Shown: one piece after another, positions 26,696 through 38,618 of the stretch | Layout: every line of letters begins with the position of its first letter | Position numbering within the stretch: position 1 is the first letter of the stretch | NCBI GenBank assembly: GCA_948099385.1 | Contig: CANUEZ040000156.1 | Location: forward strand, 8,019,501-8,083,500 | Source: Fasciola hepatica | Taxonomy: Eukaryota > Platyhelminthes > Trematoda > Plagiorchiida > Fasciolidae | Length of the DNA stretch: 64,000 nucleotides | Direction: 5' to 3' | Notes under the pieces: generated by a model | The model's database searches: none | What the model saw: only the letters and a program-made list of their open reading frames with translations | Told to the model about the DNA's origin: nothing | Program-made: the position numbers and the translations under genes

Positions 26696-27248
26696 TCATT
26701 CATCAGGAGAAGATACAGTTTATTTACGGCAAACTGTTTACCACCATCAGTAGATCTTGAGGTTTCTCCACAGCATACCGAAGTCCGTCGTTGCATTCTT
26801 TCCAATATAGACCATAGAAGCATGTTGAAAGTCTGTTAATCTTCCACATTATTTCTTCTCTCTTGATCTGCCGGTACATACCCATAATCAAGTATCCGTA
26901 ATTACCTAACACACCTATTTTGGTATACTGAGTGGAAACTGTCGAACTCTGTTCCATCATAATATATTGAACATTCTGGGTTGTCGTAACTTCATCCTTC
27001 AGTTTTATCTAAATACACGTATGCATTATACTAGACCGTAATGTATTGTAGTATGTAGGCCTGGTAAAATGGGTTCAGCGTATTTTCCGTGAGCAGCATT
27101 CGTCTCCATTACAAACTTCCTCGCTTTCCGAATCATTATCTTGTTATTCTCATCAACTGTTGTGTGAAATCTTTCGACAAATCCCATCACAAACAATATT
27201 TATATCATGCAATTACTTCCGAGCGGTGCTTGAGATTGATGAATCTTT
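26696..27248. other. No gene recognised
   Basis: Right flank of the foldback element; only short frames. Confidence 0.35.
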
Positions 27249-27360
27249 GTTTGGCTGACTGTCCTTTGGACTCCATCGTTCAATCACGGAACTCAGTTCA
27301 TCCAACCAACCGTGCACTCGGTAGCACGAGCCTGGGTTTTCTTCTTGTGAGTGTTCGTTA
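27249..27360 (+). repeat. Dispersed repeat, copy 2 of 3
   Basis: Best alignable with the minus-strand copy at 30940-31055: shared ctgactgtcctttggactcc, gaactcag, tcatccaacca, gcactcgg and ttcttcttgt in the same order. The following bases include a cccgggtatgaacc block of unknown meaning. Confidence 0.7.
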
Positions 27361-30328
27361 GTGGTGCACACCCTCTGACGCAGACCCGGGTATGAACCTA
27401 AATGGAGAAGAATTGTACTATATCATCAACCTGTTTTTATTCGCTTATGTAAGTTCGCCGAATCAAAACGTTTCTGGAAGTGTATCCCGTAGTGGATGTT
27501 TGATTGGACGAAAAGTAAGGACACATTATAAAGCGACGCTTTCTAAGCCGCCACAATGGGATCACGGTTGGGGAAACCAGGAGTTCAATCGCAGGGATCT
27601 AAAGGTGGATTCAGTGAAGGCAATAATGTTTGTATAAAACATTTTGGACGTCACCCGACATGAATTTTGGGAGAAGTAGCGGGAAGGAGATAACAAGTCG
27701 TATAAAAGCTGCTTGTCTGGAACAGGACAGTTGATCACGCTCATTTCAGTTAGAATGGACTTCCTGAGCACGACACTAATGACCACTCATACGAGCGGTT
27801 AAAGGATACTGCCACACAAACAGTACAAACACAAACCATACAACATCGCACGTTTGATCCACACAACGATCATTTCCCCATAAGCAGACATCCATATCGC
27901 AACAGAAGGTGCACATAATCATTGCAGACCAACCCGCAATTCAGCAGATACGAACCTTGAACAATTACGGGGGGAGATATAAAGGAGCCAGTCAGGATGT
28001 GAGCAGATGGTCCTGGTGATCATTGACTACAGTATGCATCGCTCTGTGGTTTACCGATTGACGCATGCACTTTTCATTTCATTCGAATTCACTCGAGTCT
28101 CCTGTGTAGTTGTGCTCTGGCCCAACCTCTGGACTAAGTCAGGAACTTATCACCTCAATGACGGCTTTTACTACGAAAACGATAATTGGTGAATAAGTTT
28201 ACTACCAGTGAACGAGACGTACACAACGATGCCCTATTATCCGTGTTAGTAGTTAATAAGGTGAATTGTTTATTTAAATGAGTTGACTTGGAAAACTGAC
28301 GCCATGGTAATCAGTAGAAACCGGGAAGGAACATGACAAAGCTCATTTGTCCGTAAAATGCGCATCGAATGATTCATAAATGAGATCTCAGCGAATGGTG
28401 AATGAAGATATTATCACATTCAATTATCTTACCGTCCCACTTTTCTCTCAACCGTATTTCTTTGAATAGCAGACATTATTGACCACAATGGCCATCGGCT
28501 CTGGAGGGTACACATTTTACATGTTCGATGTAATTTATCCCATTGATTGCCACACTCTGACCTCAGTTGCTACACAACGGGGCTCCTGCTGTTAGTTATC
28601 GTTCCGGGTTAGAATAACGTGTATCCTAAGGCACGCATCCCAAAGCAAAAAGTGACTAACCTGAAAATGTTACGGCACTAGAATAGCAGAGAGTAATCGA
28701 ATAAAATATACACAAACCTCTAAATTGCGGCCGAACGACTCTCAAAAAGGAACAGAAATTCAACAGTATTCAAGTGCAAAGGTAATCATCACGACGGTGT
28801 GCGAGTTCAGTTCAAACTGAATTACGAAGTTGAGGACAAAGAGCGATATAAACAGGCGGGTTCGAATATGTGGTGCTGTGTTCTGTGAACGTGATGGGTA
28901 CATATGATGAATATTCCGAGGGGTTTTTCTACAAGCGAGATAAACTGCGTGATACAATCTCTACAAGATCCATACTAACTAGATCTATTATAAAATAAAT
29001 TGGAAAAGTTAGAAAAGTTGTAGAAAGTATAACACACTAAATCCAGGTTTAATTTCTGATCAGAATTGTGTACGATTCTGTTTATTATGTGTATCGATCT
29101 ACCTCTTTCTGTCGTGTAAGCAATATCCATCGATTTTTCGCCTATGAACATCAGTGTGACACGTGGCTGCCTCTCGATGCTTTATTTGTGCTCTTTCGTT
29201 CACACGTGCGCGCCATCTAGTCAATGGACTACTCAAAGTACCCATAGTGTGACCTCTTCCTGCAGGGAAATAAAATGTCCCAATCGGATGTCCTCTTTAA
29301 GTAAGTTGAGTACTTTTACTGAGCAAGATACTTATGTAACGTCTCTACAGAGAAAAACAACATCATATGAAATAATATAATGGCTAAAGCATGGATCCAA
29401 ATGAATTACTTTGTTTATCAAATCCATTCCTATAACAGAAGTGGTCAAGTAAAAAATCGTCATTTTTTTCTTCGTAATAAAGTCCACATTATTTTACCTA
29501 CTAACAGTTACTGGCAAATTTACTGGTATATTGTGAGGTCCTGATATTGCCCAAGCCGTTCATTCTGATAAAGTGATAAATGTGTTCACTTATTAGAAGA
29601 AAACTGTTAGAACACAATAGGAGAATTGTAGAGTGCATTATTATCTCGTTTTGAAATAGCGATTCCATTTACGTGAAGAAATACCGATTTAATTGGAATG
29701 GATTGTCTTTATATGGCAGTAGTTTGTGCACCGCCTACAAAATAATCATTCTGATTCTCTTATTCTATGTTATTAGTCACTGGAAATCGAAAGAATTCGC
29801 TATTTTGTTAGGCACCCTATTCAAGTGAGCTACTCAGACCATGCCTCGATGGTAGTATTACATGGAATGCTGTCTTCAGGGAAACTATTTGACTGGCTTG
29901 TTTTATGTGATCAGTTCATAAACTTTACACGTATACCCGGCGAAAAATACCTGAATTCAAAAACAATACATGCATCTGATTTATATAGGGTACTAAAAGT
30001 AACCGAATATTTTGAATTTAATTCAGTTAGTGCCAGCAACAATCGATTCTTTGTGAAGCTACTGAGTGAGTGTGCGAGAATCGTTTGCATCTGGTGGAGG
30101 GCAGTTACATGTAATTTTGATGGGAATTATTGTTTTGGAGAAGGATTGACCAGTCTGTTTGGGATGGGGATATCCTGGTGAGAATATATATTTCGAATTT
30201 TGTGCATACGGAAAAGAGGCTAAAAGAGCATAATTTATGGAAATCCATTCAAAAGCTGTAATATCATGTGAATTGAGTGGAGCTTTTATTGACAGAGTGC
30301 CCGATTTTAGGATTACACGGTTATTCCT
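27361..30328. other. Unassigned stretch with possible promoters
   Basis: TATAAAAG at 27701-27708 and TATAAAGG near 27977 each precede short ATG frames, for example 28007-28192, without a recognised product. An open frame at 29777-30181 (134 codons) is long but not beyond chance and has no clear domain. Confidence 0.3.
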
Positions 30329-30650
30329 CAAAAGTTAATTCATCGATTAATACGCTATCACTGTGAACGAGGAAACATGATCTCAATTGTGGATCTTCGA
30401 TATGAGTAGCACGGCATTCTATTTCGATGACAAGACGAAATTCTCCCGGGGGCTTGCGACCGGTTACTCGGGTGTTGCCGCTCCTCAAGTATGCGTACCC
30501 GGTAATCCTCCACCCTATCATCATTTTACGTGACCACGCCACAGTTGGTCTATGGCTGCAATCTTACTTGAAACGAATGGGGTGTGCATGGACGGAGGGT
30601 CTGTTTTTATAATCACACGATGAATGATCAAAAGTTAATTCCTCGGTTAA
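30329..30650. repeat. 22-bp direct repeats exactly 300 bp apart
   Basis: The sequence caaaagttaattc followed by a similar nine bases occurs at 30329-30350 and 30629-30650 with two mismatches in 22. The pair brackets the BEL/Pao integrase scrap at 30427-30612. It may be a target duplication or a small tandem duplication. Confidence 0.6.
30427..30612 (+). mobile_element. BEL/Pao integrase N-terminal scrap
   Basis: The frame has GGLRPVTRVLP, then PVILHPIIILRDHATVGLWL and KRMGCAWTEG. This follows the order at the start of BEL/Pao integrases: a G-g-R-L linker, P-V-I-L-P, the zinc-binding His of DH, then the GH-A-G-x-E turn. Here GH has become GC, and there is a small insertion between PVIL and RDH, so the zinc site is broken. 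Nothing else of the element was found nearby. Confidence 0.5.
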
Positions 30651-30939
30651 AAGGGCTCAACGTCAGAACCGCCCCCATATTTCCGGTGAAACTGAGTCCT
30701 GTCATTCAAATGCAATGCCATACTACTTGTAAATTACCATGATTTTGAGCACTCGTAGATTTGAAACCTGCCCTCGGTTCATCCATGAGAAGGCTCTTAA
30801 CATCCTATAGGACACATATAATAGAAGCCAGATAATTGTGTCTCTTTCATGACCATAACTGAGCAAGGAAATAAGATTGGAATCGATTAGTTTGCTTGTA
30901 TGCATCTCACTAATAATAAGGCGGAAGATATGTGCCGCT

Positions 30940-31055
30940 GTTGAGCACTAACAAGAAGAGGACTCGAGTTTGGTTCTTCCGAGTGCAAGAATGGTTGGAT
31001 GACCTGAGTTCTTTCGTGAAAGAAGGAGTCCAAAGGACAGTCAAGTCGGCGAAAT
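30940..31055 (-). repeat. Dispersed repeat, copy 3 of 3
   Basis: Reverse-complement copy of the family at 27249-27360, sharing the ctttggactcc core, tcatccaacca, the cactcgg block and tcttcttgttagtg. The orientation is opposite to the other two copies, which fits independent insertions. Confidence 0.7.
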
Positions 31056-32207
31056 AAAACCAAGAAAATGTCGACTGTTGGCTTACTTGTTTTGGAAAAT
31101 ATCACATTACCCTCTGTAACCTCAGCCAAACGTCACCTTATTTTTAGAGTATTCGTGTAGATGAGTCGTACGCTAATGACTTCATAAATCACACACATGT
31201 TTTTCTCGTACTATGTGTCAAGTCAATGAACGTGCGCCTGGTGCAACAATGAAAGCTTGCTCATTTATCCGTTTATCCGTTTTAGCTTGGCTTTCACCGT
31301 GCTAACATGACCGGTTATCGCGTTTCATTGCGTCCCGTTCAGGGGCCAGACTACACGTTATTATTTTGCCAAATTATGTTCACACCGACCACTAGCCATC
31401 ACTTGCTCGATGGATATTTGGATTTTTTTTGCCCTTTCTTGATATTGACTTCTCAGTTTTTCATTTTTCCTTGAATAAAAACGCAGACACCCTACAAAAG
31501 TTCAACATTACAGTACCAATCGTTGTCCCCAAGCTGTTGTGGTGATTCTGTATTGATCAGCATTAGCATTTTTGTCAATATCTGAGTTTACTCAATCCGA
31601 CATGTAATCTATAGCACAAAGCTAATTTTCACGCAACTCACTTCATGTGAACATGGTTCATGGCCTTTCAGAATTTGAATACATAATATGCTCATGGACT
31701 GTCAAAGTCCACACATTTGATCGAATTCTGTCGCCTCATAAAATTCGAGTAACTTATGATGACTACTAATGTGTTTGCTATCCGAATGCAGCTTGTCTAT
31801 GCGTTTCCCTATATTCGTATTACCCATAAAAGGCCTTAAATTGCAAGCTTATTGAACAAACCATTTCTCTGCCCGTTGGTGTTAATCCCAGTTTCATTTC
31901 CGGCAGTTTGATCTTCACGTATGTAAGCTTTCTTCCGGTCATCGTAGACTGATTATTACTCAGTCACATATCACCCACGGTTGTCAGTATTTGCTCTTTT
32001 CTATTCAGTTCAATCCCATAACGTCCTTCACGTATTGCTGTTATTCGAGTATCCGTTCGAATAATACTCATAAATAAATGTGGTTATTGTCCTAACGCCC
32101 TCATCCTTATTAGACTAAGAAAACGTGTACACACCTAATCCTATCATATATCAACTTACAACAGATGAAGGACGACATCTGGCGACCCAAATATACGCGT
32201 TTCACCC
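31056..32207. other. No gene recognised
   Basis: No frame with a motif and no repeat recognised. A possible promoter for the small frame at 32208 was not identified. Confidence 0.35.
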
Positions 32208-32441
32208 ATGAATGACAACTGCTGGATCGTTGCGCTGTTCACACTTATAGTCCCATGTGTATTTTGTGAGAACGGAGATACTTCCAATACCAGGATGTTT
32301 GAGGCAGTAATTAGTCACGCGGAATTTTTCACCGCGTTAATTTTTGGAAGTTTATTGTGCTTTGCACTAATTGGAGTTCCCAAGAAAATCAGTACACGAC
32401 ATGAAGTGTTATCTACAAAACCAAGTCAGCAACATGAATAA
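32208..32441 (+). CDS. Small predicted secreted or membrane protein
   Basis: Seventy-seven codons from ATG 32208 to TAA. It has a textbook signal peptide (WIVALFTLIVPCVFC, cleavage before ENG), a short polar stretch, then a second hydrophobic segment (FFTALIFGSLLCFALIGV) followed by a basic KK stop-transfer and a polar tail (STRHEVLSTKPSQQHE). The topology would be a very small type I membrane protein. No family was recognised. The length is within chance, but the ordered topology makes it worth keeping. It might also be the first exon of a longer gene. Confidence 0.35.
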   Translation: MNDNCWIVALFTLIVPCVFCENGDTSNTRMFEAVISHAEFFTALIFGSLLCFALIGVPKKISTRHEVLSTKPSQQHE

Positions 32442-34667
32442 GGTTTCTGTACAATGATGAAACAATAAAATGGCAAAATAGTATCGGAATATCTGACGCA
32501 ATTAGTTATACAATCGGAGGAACAGAGATTTCTGGGAACACAATTAGTTTTTCGGTTATTGCCGCTCAAAATCTAGCCACCATCAACTGCATCACCTACT
32601 AGTAAATGCGGATCAATTGCAACTTGTCCAATGGGTTTCTGTCGGATAATCACGGTTGTGTTCCCTCAGTGAAATTCCGCCAACATGAAGAAGCCGAATA
32701 GCATTCGTTTCAAAAAATATTACAATAAAATCCACCGCAGATGTTTTCGCCACCGTCGAGTAAATGCTTATCCTCAAATGTGGTTTGTGTATGCCCAGTT
32801 GATAACAATATGATGCGCAAAAGAATCCATTCATTGTTGCACCAGTGAAAACATTCAAATCAAGCCGATAGGTAATTATGTTCTATATCCTTCCACCGCA
32901 GCCGAGGAGGAATCTTACTCGCTTCTCGAACATCCTAATCATAAATGTAAAACAACTATTACACACAGAACACCTGGCAACTGTAATCGGAATTTTCACG
33001 GTTCTGAGTATTTCATGTATTTATGACACGCATTTCTTCTGAATTCCCGCTTCAATTTCATTTATTTGAAGTATTTGATGTTTTGATACCAAGATTAATT
33101 GATTCAGTAATTACTCATATACAGCAGCATTACACTGCGATTGTGTAATGGCCTGACTCATATTGATAAAGCTGGTCCACCGATCTAGGTTGGTACGATT
33201 TCGCACGAGTTCAACATCCACCCCCACGGTTTTCGCTTTCGTTCTATATTAATTTATCGAGGGTTCTAATAGCAGATTTCAAAATATATGATAAAGGATT
33301 AGATTACTAAAGAAAAAACTCATTGCAGTGGTTTTCAGATACGAAAATCTGTCAAGTTGTTGTATGGATATCGAAAATGAGACGACGAAGTTATTGAACT
33401 AGTGGTATTATGTTTATCAATAAGAGGAAACAGTCAAGTAAATGCATTTGTGTCTAGTCGTCACAAACTGCTGAGTACTGACAACGTCGGTCTTTTTTGT
33501 CTAGATGACGCGTTGTACATTGTGGATCGGGACATCTCAAATGACTTATCATCATTTAATTAATCCAGATATCTTTAGTACGCTAATGAACTCATGTACA
33601 CAATGGTTTTCGTACACGTTTTTTGTTGTACAAACATGTCTATACGCTGCACTTAGTCAATGTCAAAAATATCCAGGAAGACACTATAGCAGTGGAATAG
33701 ACAGAGGAATTTGACCAAGTGTAAATAGAAAACGTCTGCAAGAGGGAGAAAAGAGAAAAAATCACAGAATAAACCCGCAGCTTTTCACAGTTCTTGCCGC
33801 AGATATATGGATTCTAAAAGTCTACTGTCGATCAACGTTTCCCGTGAGATTAAGGTCAATTTTCGGGAATTGGTGGTGAATAGTTGTGTTGATCGAGGTG
33901 GTGTGGCGAGGAGTGCTGAACCGTCACCGTGAAATCAACTCGAGTGGTTATTGGTACCCATTGGAAAACGGGTTCAGTCATGTCCAAGATACCCTAAATC
34001 AGAAGGTGAGTTTGGACCAGAAGGAATGACTTTTTGAGAGATTTATTAATATACGGTTATGCATGTGTGTCTGTGTCTGCTCAGTTCGTTATAATGTTTC
34101 CATATCGATAGAGCGCCTTCCCAAATAACGTTGGAAACCATGTAACATATGAAAGTATAAGAAAACCTCCACCATCCACGTTTTACAGACATCCAAATGT
34201 CTCTGTGGGTTGAAACAGGACGTGTTATTCTGTGATCTCAGATGAAGTCAATGTCATTTTTTCAGCAAAACATTTTTACTTTGTTTGAATATTGTTTACA
34301 GCGGATGGATCACCTGCAAGATTTCATTATTCTGTAAGTTGCCTACATTTTTCACAGTAGTTTATTTCTCTGACTGTTAGCCAAAAAGGGTTCCATTCGC
34401 ACTAAGGTTTGTAAGTGGCCAAACAGATACTTTTGTGTGGCACTCGAATACGTTTAATTTCAGGAGTTTCTGGAACTCGCAAATTAATTTTACTTTCTTC
34501 AGTATTTTGGTAATACAAAAATGGATCAACATAAGAGATACGGCCTAGGCTTGTGCTAATCGTTTCGCTCTGAAAAGAGACTTTAGGTGATACGTTTATG
34601 TTGATTATTGTGTTGCTAATACTGTAAACGGGAATACGTTAGATTTCCACTAAGCATAGGAAATTCA
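32442..34667. other. No gene recognised
   Basis: Only short frames without motifs. A GC-richer patch near 33850-34000 was inspected and not assigned. Confidence 0.35.
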
Positions 34668-34843
34668 ATGTCACTTCCAGGGTTTGATAACCAACATGAA
34701 CGTCTACTGATATTGTCATCAGCTCATCAATTATCAGATATATTGACCATAGGTATGACTCAAAGAAATAAGCATAACAACTGCGAAGAAATTTTGAGAA
34801 TGTCCTACGGTTTCTTTTATGACATTACGCTCGCAGTCAAAGG
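34668..34843 (+). CDS. Candidate exon ending at a GTAAGA donor
   Basis: From ATG 34668 the frame reads SLPGFDNQHERLLIL, SDILTIGMTQ and CEEILRMSYGF, and meets a donor-like GTAAGA near 34843. The I-G-M core after a polar stretch is weakly CTLD-like. There is no signal peptide in this exon. It may be an internal exon whose upstream partner was not found. Confidence 0.22.
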
Positions 34844-35081
34844 TAAGACTAGTGGCGGTACAAAACGAATCATATCAAATCACATGTTTATCACATCGAT
34901 ATTATTCCAAAATGGTTTTTTTATGTTCACTCTACTTTCTCGGTTATGATCGGAGTTTTACTCAAGAATGTTGCAGCAGCTGTGATTTCCAGTTGAAAAA
35001 ATTGCATATCACTTCGGAGGTCAGAATTTCGATCTGCTCAACACGCAGTTGTGTCAGTTTACAGATGTAAGTGTGTTTGTA

Positions 35082-35089
35082 TATAAAAG
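35082..35089 (+). promoter_or_regulatory. TATA box
   Basis: TATAAAAG 108 bp before ATG 35197. A shorter frame beginning with an ATG lies between them, so the start is unsettled. Confidence 0.3.
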
Positions 35090-35196
35090 GGGCACTCTTG
35101 TGCGAATTTAGTTATCGTACAAGGCAGCATGAAAGCAGAACTAGACAAATTTTTATCTTCTTAGTAACTCAGAAGTAGTGGTGAGGCTCTAGAATA

Positions 35197-35460
35197 ATGA
35201 TCCTTACGGTGTGCTTGAATACGGCGAGCATAAATGCTAAAAATAAGACAAAATCCCAATTTTCTCACAACTGGTCGGTCACAAATGTAACACATTGCAA
35301 TCCTATGAGCAAAATTGAAACACTATTTACTTCGAGTAAGTTGGCCAATATTTTACTAAAAACACGAAGTTATTACATTATAATGATCATTCGGGCTGCC
35401 TTCAGTCTTGAGGACCTACCACAATTTATTCTTCATAGAAACCACCAAGTTCCTCAATAA
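35197..35460 (+). CDS. Hypothetical first exon downstream of a TATA box
   Basis: From ATG 35197 the frame is Asn/Thr-rich with NKT, NWS and NVT glycosylation-like sites. It crosses a good donor (GTAAGT near 35336), so the coding part may end there. The N terminus (MILTVCLNTASI) is only weakly hydrophobic. No family was recognised; the length is within chance. Confidence 0.22.
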   Translation: MILTVCLNTASINAKNKTKSQFSHNWSVTNVTHCNPMSKIETLFTSSKLANILLKTRSYYIIMIIRAAFSLEDLPQFILHRNHQVPQ

Positions 35461-37030
35461 AGGAATTTAAATATCGTTCTGAGTTTAGCACAAATGGCCA
35501 GTGCGCGTGTAATCCCCTACGTTTTCTCTTCGACACGCGGAATATGTTTTCGATTACATTTACATTGTGGCTATTATGCTGCAACTCTATCAGCTGTACA
35601 TTGAAGTTGTACATACATTCACAAACACGGAACTGAATAATAGGTAGACAAGTGGTTGTGCACGAATGCATGCATACACCTCTTGTGAAACAGCATGAGG
35701 CGCTATCCTGAAGAGAGATAACCTACCCAGATTGTATATTCCCATTGAATTCGGCGAATTTCCCAGTCATACCGCAGAATGTTCTCCCACCATTAGGAGT
35801 GCTTTAATTCAAAGTCGACCAAGAAGTCTCAGCATGTTTTACTCTGATCGGTAATATCAATTGGTACGATAAGCTGAGATTCGGAGAAATAAACTTCTGG
35901 GTGAATGTTTATGACAAATGTTATTTTCTGACCCTATCAATGCTCATCATATAACAAAAAATCATAAGAGAAACACACATATTGCGAAAATGACAGGTCC
36001 CGGTGAATTGAATCGACTGATGAAAATATAACGTGCCCTCCAATGTGGGGCATTCAATGCAGCTTTCAAACAAGGCGATACTAGCCGAATTTGAAATTGC
36101 TGATACCTTATGCCAAAAATATTCTCTCACTGAACAAGGAAGTGTATATCAGACACGTGGTTCTGAGCGCAAAGCGTATGAAGCCTTCTTATTCATCCGA
36201 GATACTAGGTCTCTTATATTTTAGATATATAAGAACTTCAATGAGGGTAGTTTTTCACCGATTTCATGTCATCTACCTATACCGCGATGTATCCAGAATA
36301 AATTATTAAATTCGAAAATATAAACTGACAAACAGTACTGATATATCACAATCCATTATAGCCGAATCTGTATATAATTCAACGAAGGATCTCATACTCT
36401 ATTCAAAGTAGCACGATCAGGGACTAATTTGCTTAGATCCTTCCAGTTCCCAACTCTCAGCTACAAATTTTCTTTTTGGAATCAGACTTTGGGAGCCGTG
36501 GAATCGTAATAGGACATTCTCGTTATTTGTAACAAATGGCCTTTTTCTCTGTGACTTGGTTGAACAGAAACTTAACGTCAATTTGAGGACCATTCACATA
36601 CTGGCATGAAGCTAGCGGTAATCTCGTGACTCCCTTTACAAAAGCTTCGTCCAAAGCGGTGTAATCGTCGGTGAACTTGGTATGTTTACCATCGCTGACA
36701 TCAGACAATATTTCAGCGTCTGGGATACGTCTTCCGACATGAAAGTTGATGCAAATTCGGAACTACCTAGTGTCTGACTCTTGGCGACAGTTGGGAAATG
36801 CGGACAGATGCTTCTCACTAACAGTTGGATCAGTGATGAATACAATCATGGAAACCGATAACCTCCTGCCCAAGGCGTCTCCAGTTTATAGAATCCCAAT
36901 ATATCACATTTACCAGAAAAATACTGCTCACTTATTGTGGTATTCGACTTTCCGAAAACCGTTTCGGAAGCCAAACATTCATAATGATCTTATCATAGAA
37001 TCCTAGTGTTCGCTGTCCAGTGAGCTTCTG

Positions 37031-37032
<2 letters not shown>
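35461..37032. other. No gene recognised
   Basis: Two overlapping minus-strand frames at 36523-36845 were checked for reverse-transcriptase motifs; one has FTDD, but the surroundings do not match. Confidence 0.3.

Positions 37033-37081
<49 letters not shown>
37033..37081. repeat. (TA)n microsatellite
   Basis: Uninterrupted TA run of about 49 bp. Confidence 0.95.
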
Positions 37082-37083
<2 letters not shown>

Positions 37084-38219
37084 AGCGCAAAATTCACCAT
37101 TCCGACTATGTTTCGCAGTTGATTACTGTCATTGACCCCATTTATGGAAAAACAGTCTAGTACTACATGAATTCTCATGCATCCACAATACCGATGACAC
37201 ACCAGAAGAAAACGCAGTCCGAATCACAAATCCTGAGATTGATAAGCTCAACCACAGAGGCCCCTGCATCCACTACCAGTATTGCTCCACGTAACGGATA
37301 ACACCTTCATCTGTGATGGCTAATTCGATCAATCCCGACCAACAGCTTTTGCTTCCTTTTCCAGACAGACCTACATCAGTTGCCACATTTTGTATAGCCA
37401 TTGCGGGTCTGTCACAGTGAAGCTGATGGGTGATCGGTTCATTTTATTACGTGTCAAATTTACTTCTTATTACACGACGAATTTCTCTTAGGGAACAAAT
37501 GGGCTTTGTGGATATCCTGGATGATTACCAACAAGACGTGGTGGTCGGACGTGAACTCGGTGCAAGCTGTGACTCAGGTTTCCTTCCAGTATCGAGCACC
37601 ACATCTAAATCGTATTTCTAGAGTTTCCATCTTTCTATCCACGGTGCGTAATCACATACTGAGGTTAACCCATCACCCTTTACAGGACAAAAGGCAGAGT
37701 GCTTGTCTGAACAGTTCCGTGTCTGGTATTCATTTTACACGATCATACAAATGAAGAAGACGACATTGGAATAGGACAGATGGTTGGTTCATATCTGGGC
37801 ATCATCTTCCCATCTCTGATGGCCCTAGACGAGCCAAAAACGTATTCATTGACATTGACACTTTCAATGGGGCTCATTCGTAATCATTCTAGAGGTTTTA
37901 CTTCATTTAGATTGATTCATGGGTAGATTTTATTACTAGGGACGGGTAAATATGCCGTGAGATCATGATTAATAAGTCAAATAATTGGGTTAAATGTTCA
38001 TCATCGATCATCTGCGAATGTATCTAGTGCTTTCTTTTGCTCGGCTTTCCTTTCGATATTGATTGTGAAAACCACGATGATATTGGACCCTGAATTAGTG
38101 TGATGGCTTGCGTACCTTCCCGAACAAAAGACCTGCACGTACTGGCTTCATGACAGGTCAATGGGTAGATGATAATGATAGTCTACTCTGTTCAAGCTAA
38201 TTGATGGACTACATCTAGT
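37082..38219. other. No gene recognised
   Basis: Short frames only. It lies directly upstream of the first RTE-like copy and may include more of its 5' untranslated region. Confidence 0.3.
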
Positions 38220-38615
38220 TCTAGACACTACGCCTGCGGAGGGGATACCTCAGTGAACAGACACGGATAGAAGCGGCTCACCGGTCAGAAAACCTTCACT
38301 AGGTGGGCTTTGGAGTGGAGTACCTTTGAATTCGCTCGAAGATAAGAGAAGCAATCCCAGTTTCTGAGACATTTATCACCAACCAAAGCAGGGCAATCCT
38401 TATCCCAGATGATTCTGCCCCGTTCACTTTCACATGCTCCATCGGGGACATGAGGATGTGAGCTGAATCCCAAGAGCGGATCGATAATGAAGCATCAGCG
38501 AAGAGAAAACAGAATGTGTGCAACAATCAGTTCGTGTGTGAGAAGATATAAGTACCTTCACGGGTGCGTCGGTCACATTTTCATGCTGGGGTTAGGTCAC
38601 ACTGTCTGGTGAGTC
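38220..38615 (+). mobile_element. RTE-like LINE 5' region, copy A
   Basis: Aligns by eye with 44690-45060. Shared blocks in the same order include tgaacagacacggatagaag versus tgaatacacaggcatagaag, a tggagt block, a gcttgctccat-like block, gatcgata, and finally cggtgcgtcggtcac versus cggatgcttcggtcac. It directly precedes the endonuclease remnant, so it is probably the 5' untranslated part of the same element. Confidence 0.55.
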
Positions 38616-38618
38616 AGA

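Noticed and set aside
28857..28870. ggttcgaata as a tRNA or SINE B box
   Set aside because: No A box at the right distance and no cloverleaf could be drawn.
29777..30181. 134-codon open frame with a Cys/Trp-rich end
   Set aside because: About three frames of this length are expected by chance in the window; it starts with GTG, and the CTLD-like impression did not hold up residue by residue.
36523..36845. Minus-strand FTDD motif as a reverse-transcriptase active site
   Set aside because: No other reverse-transcriptase box is in register around it.
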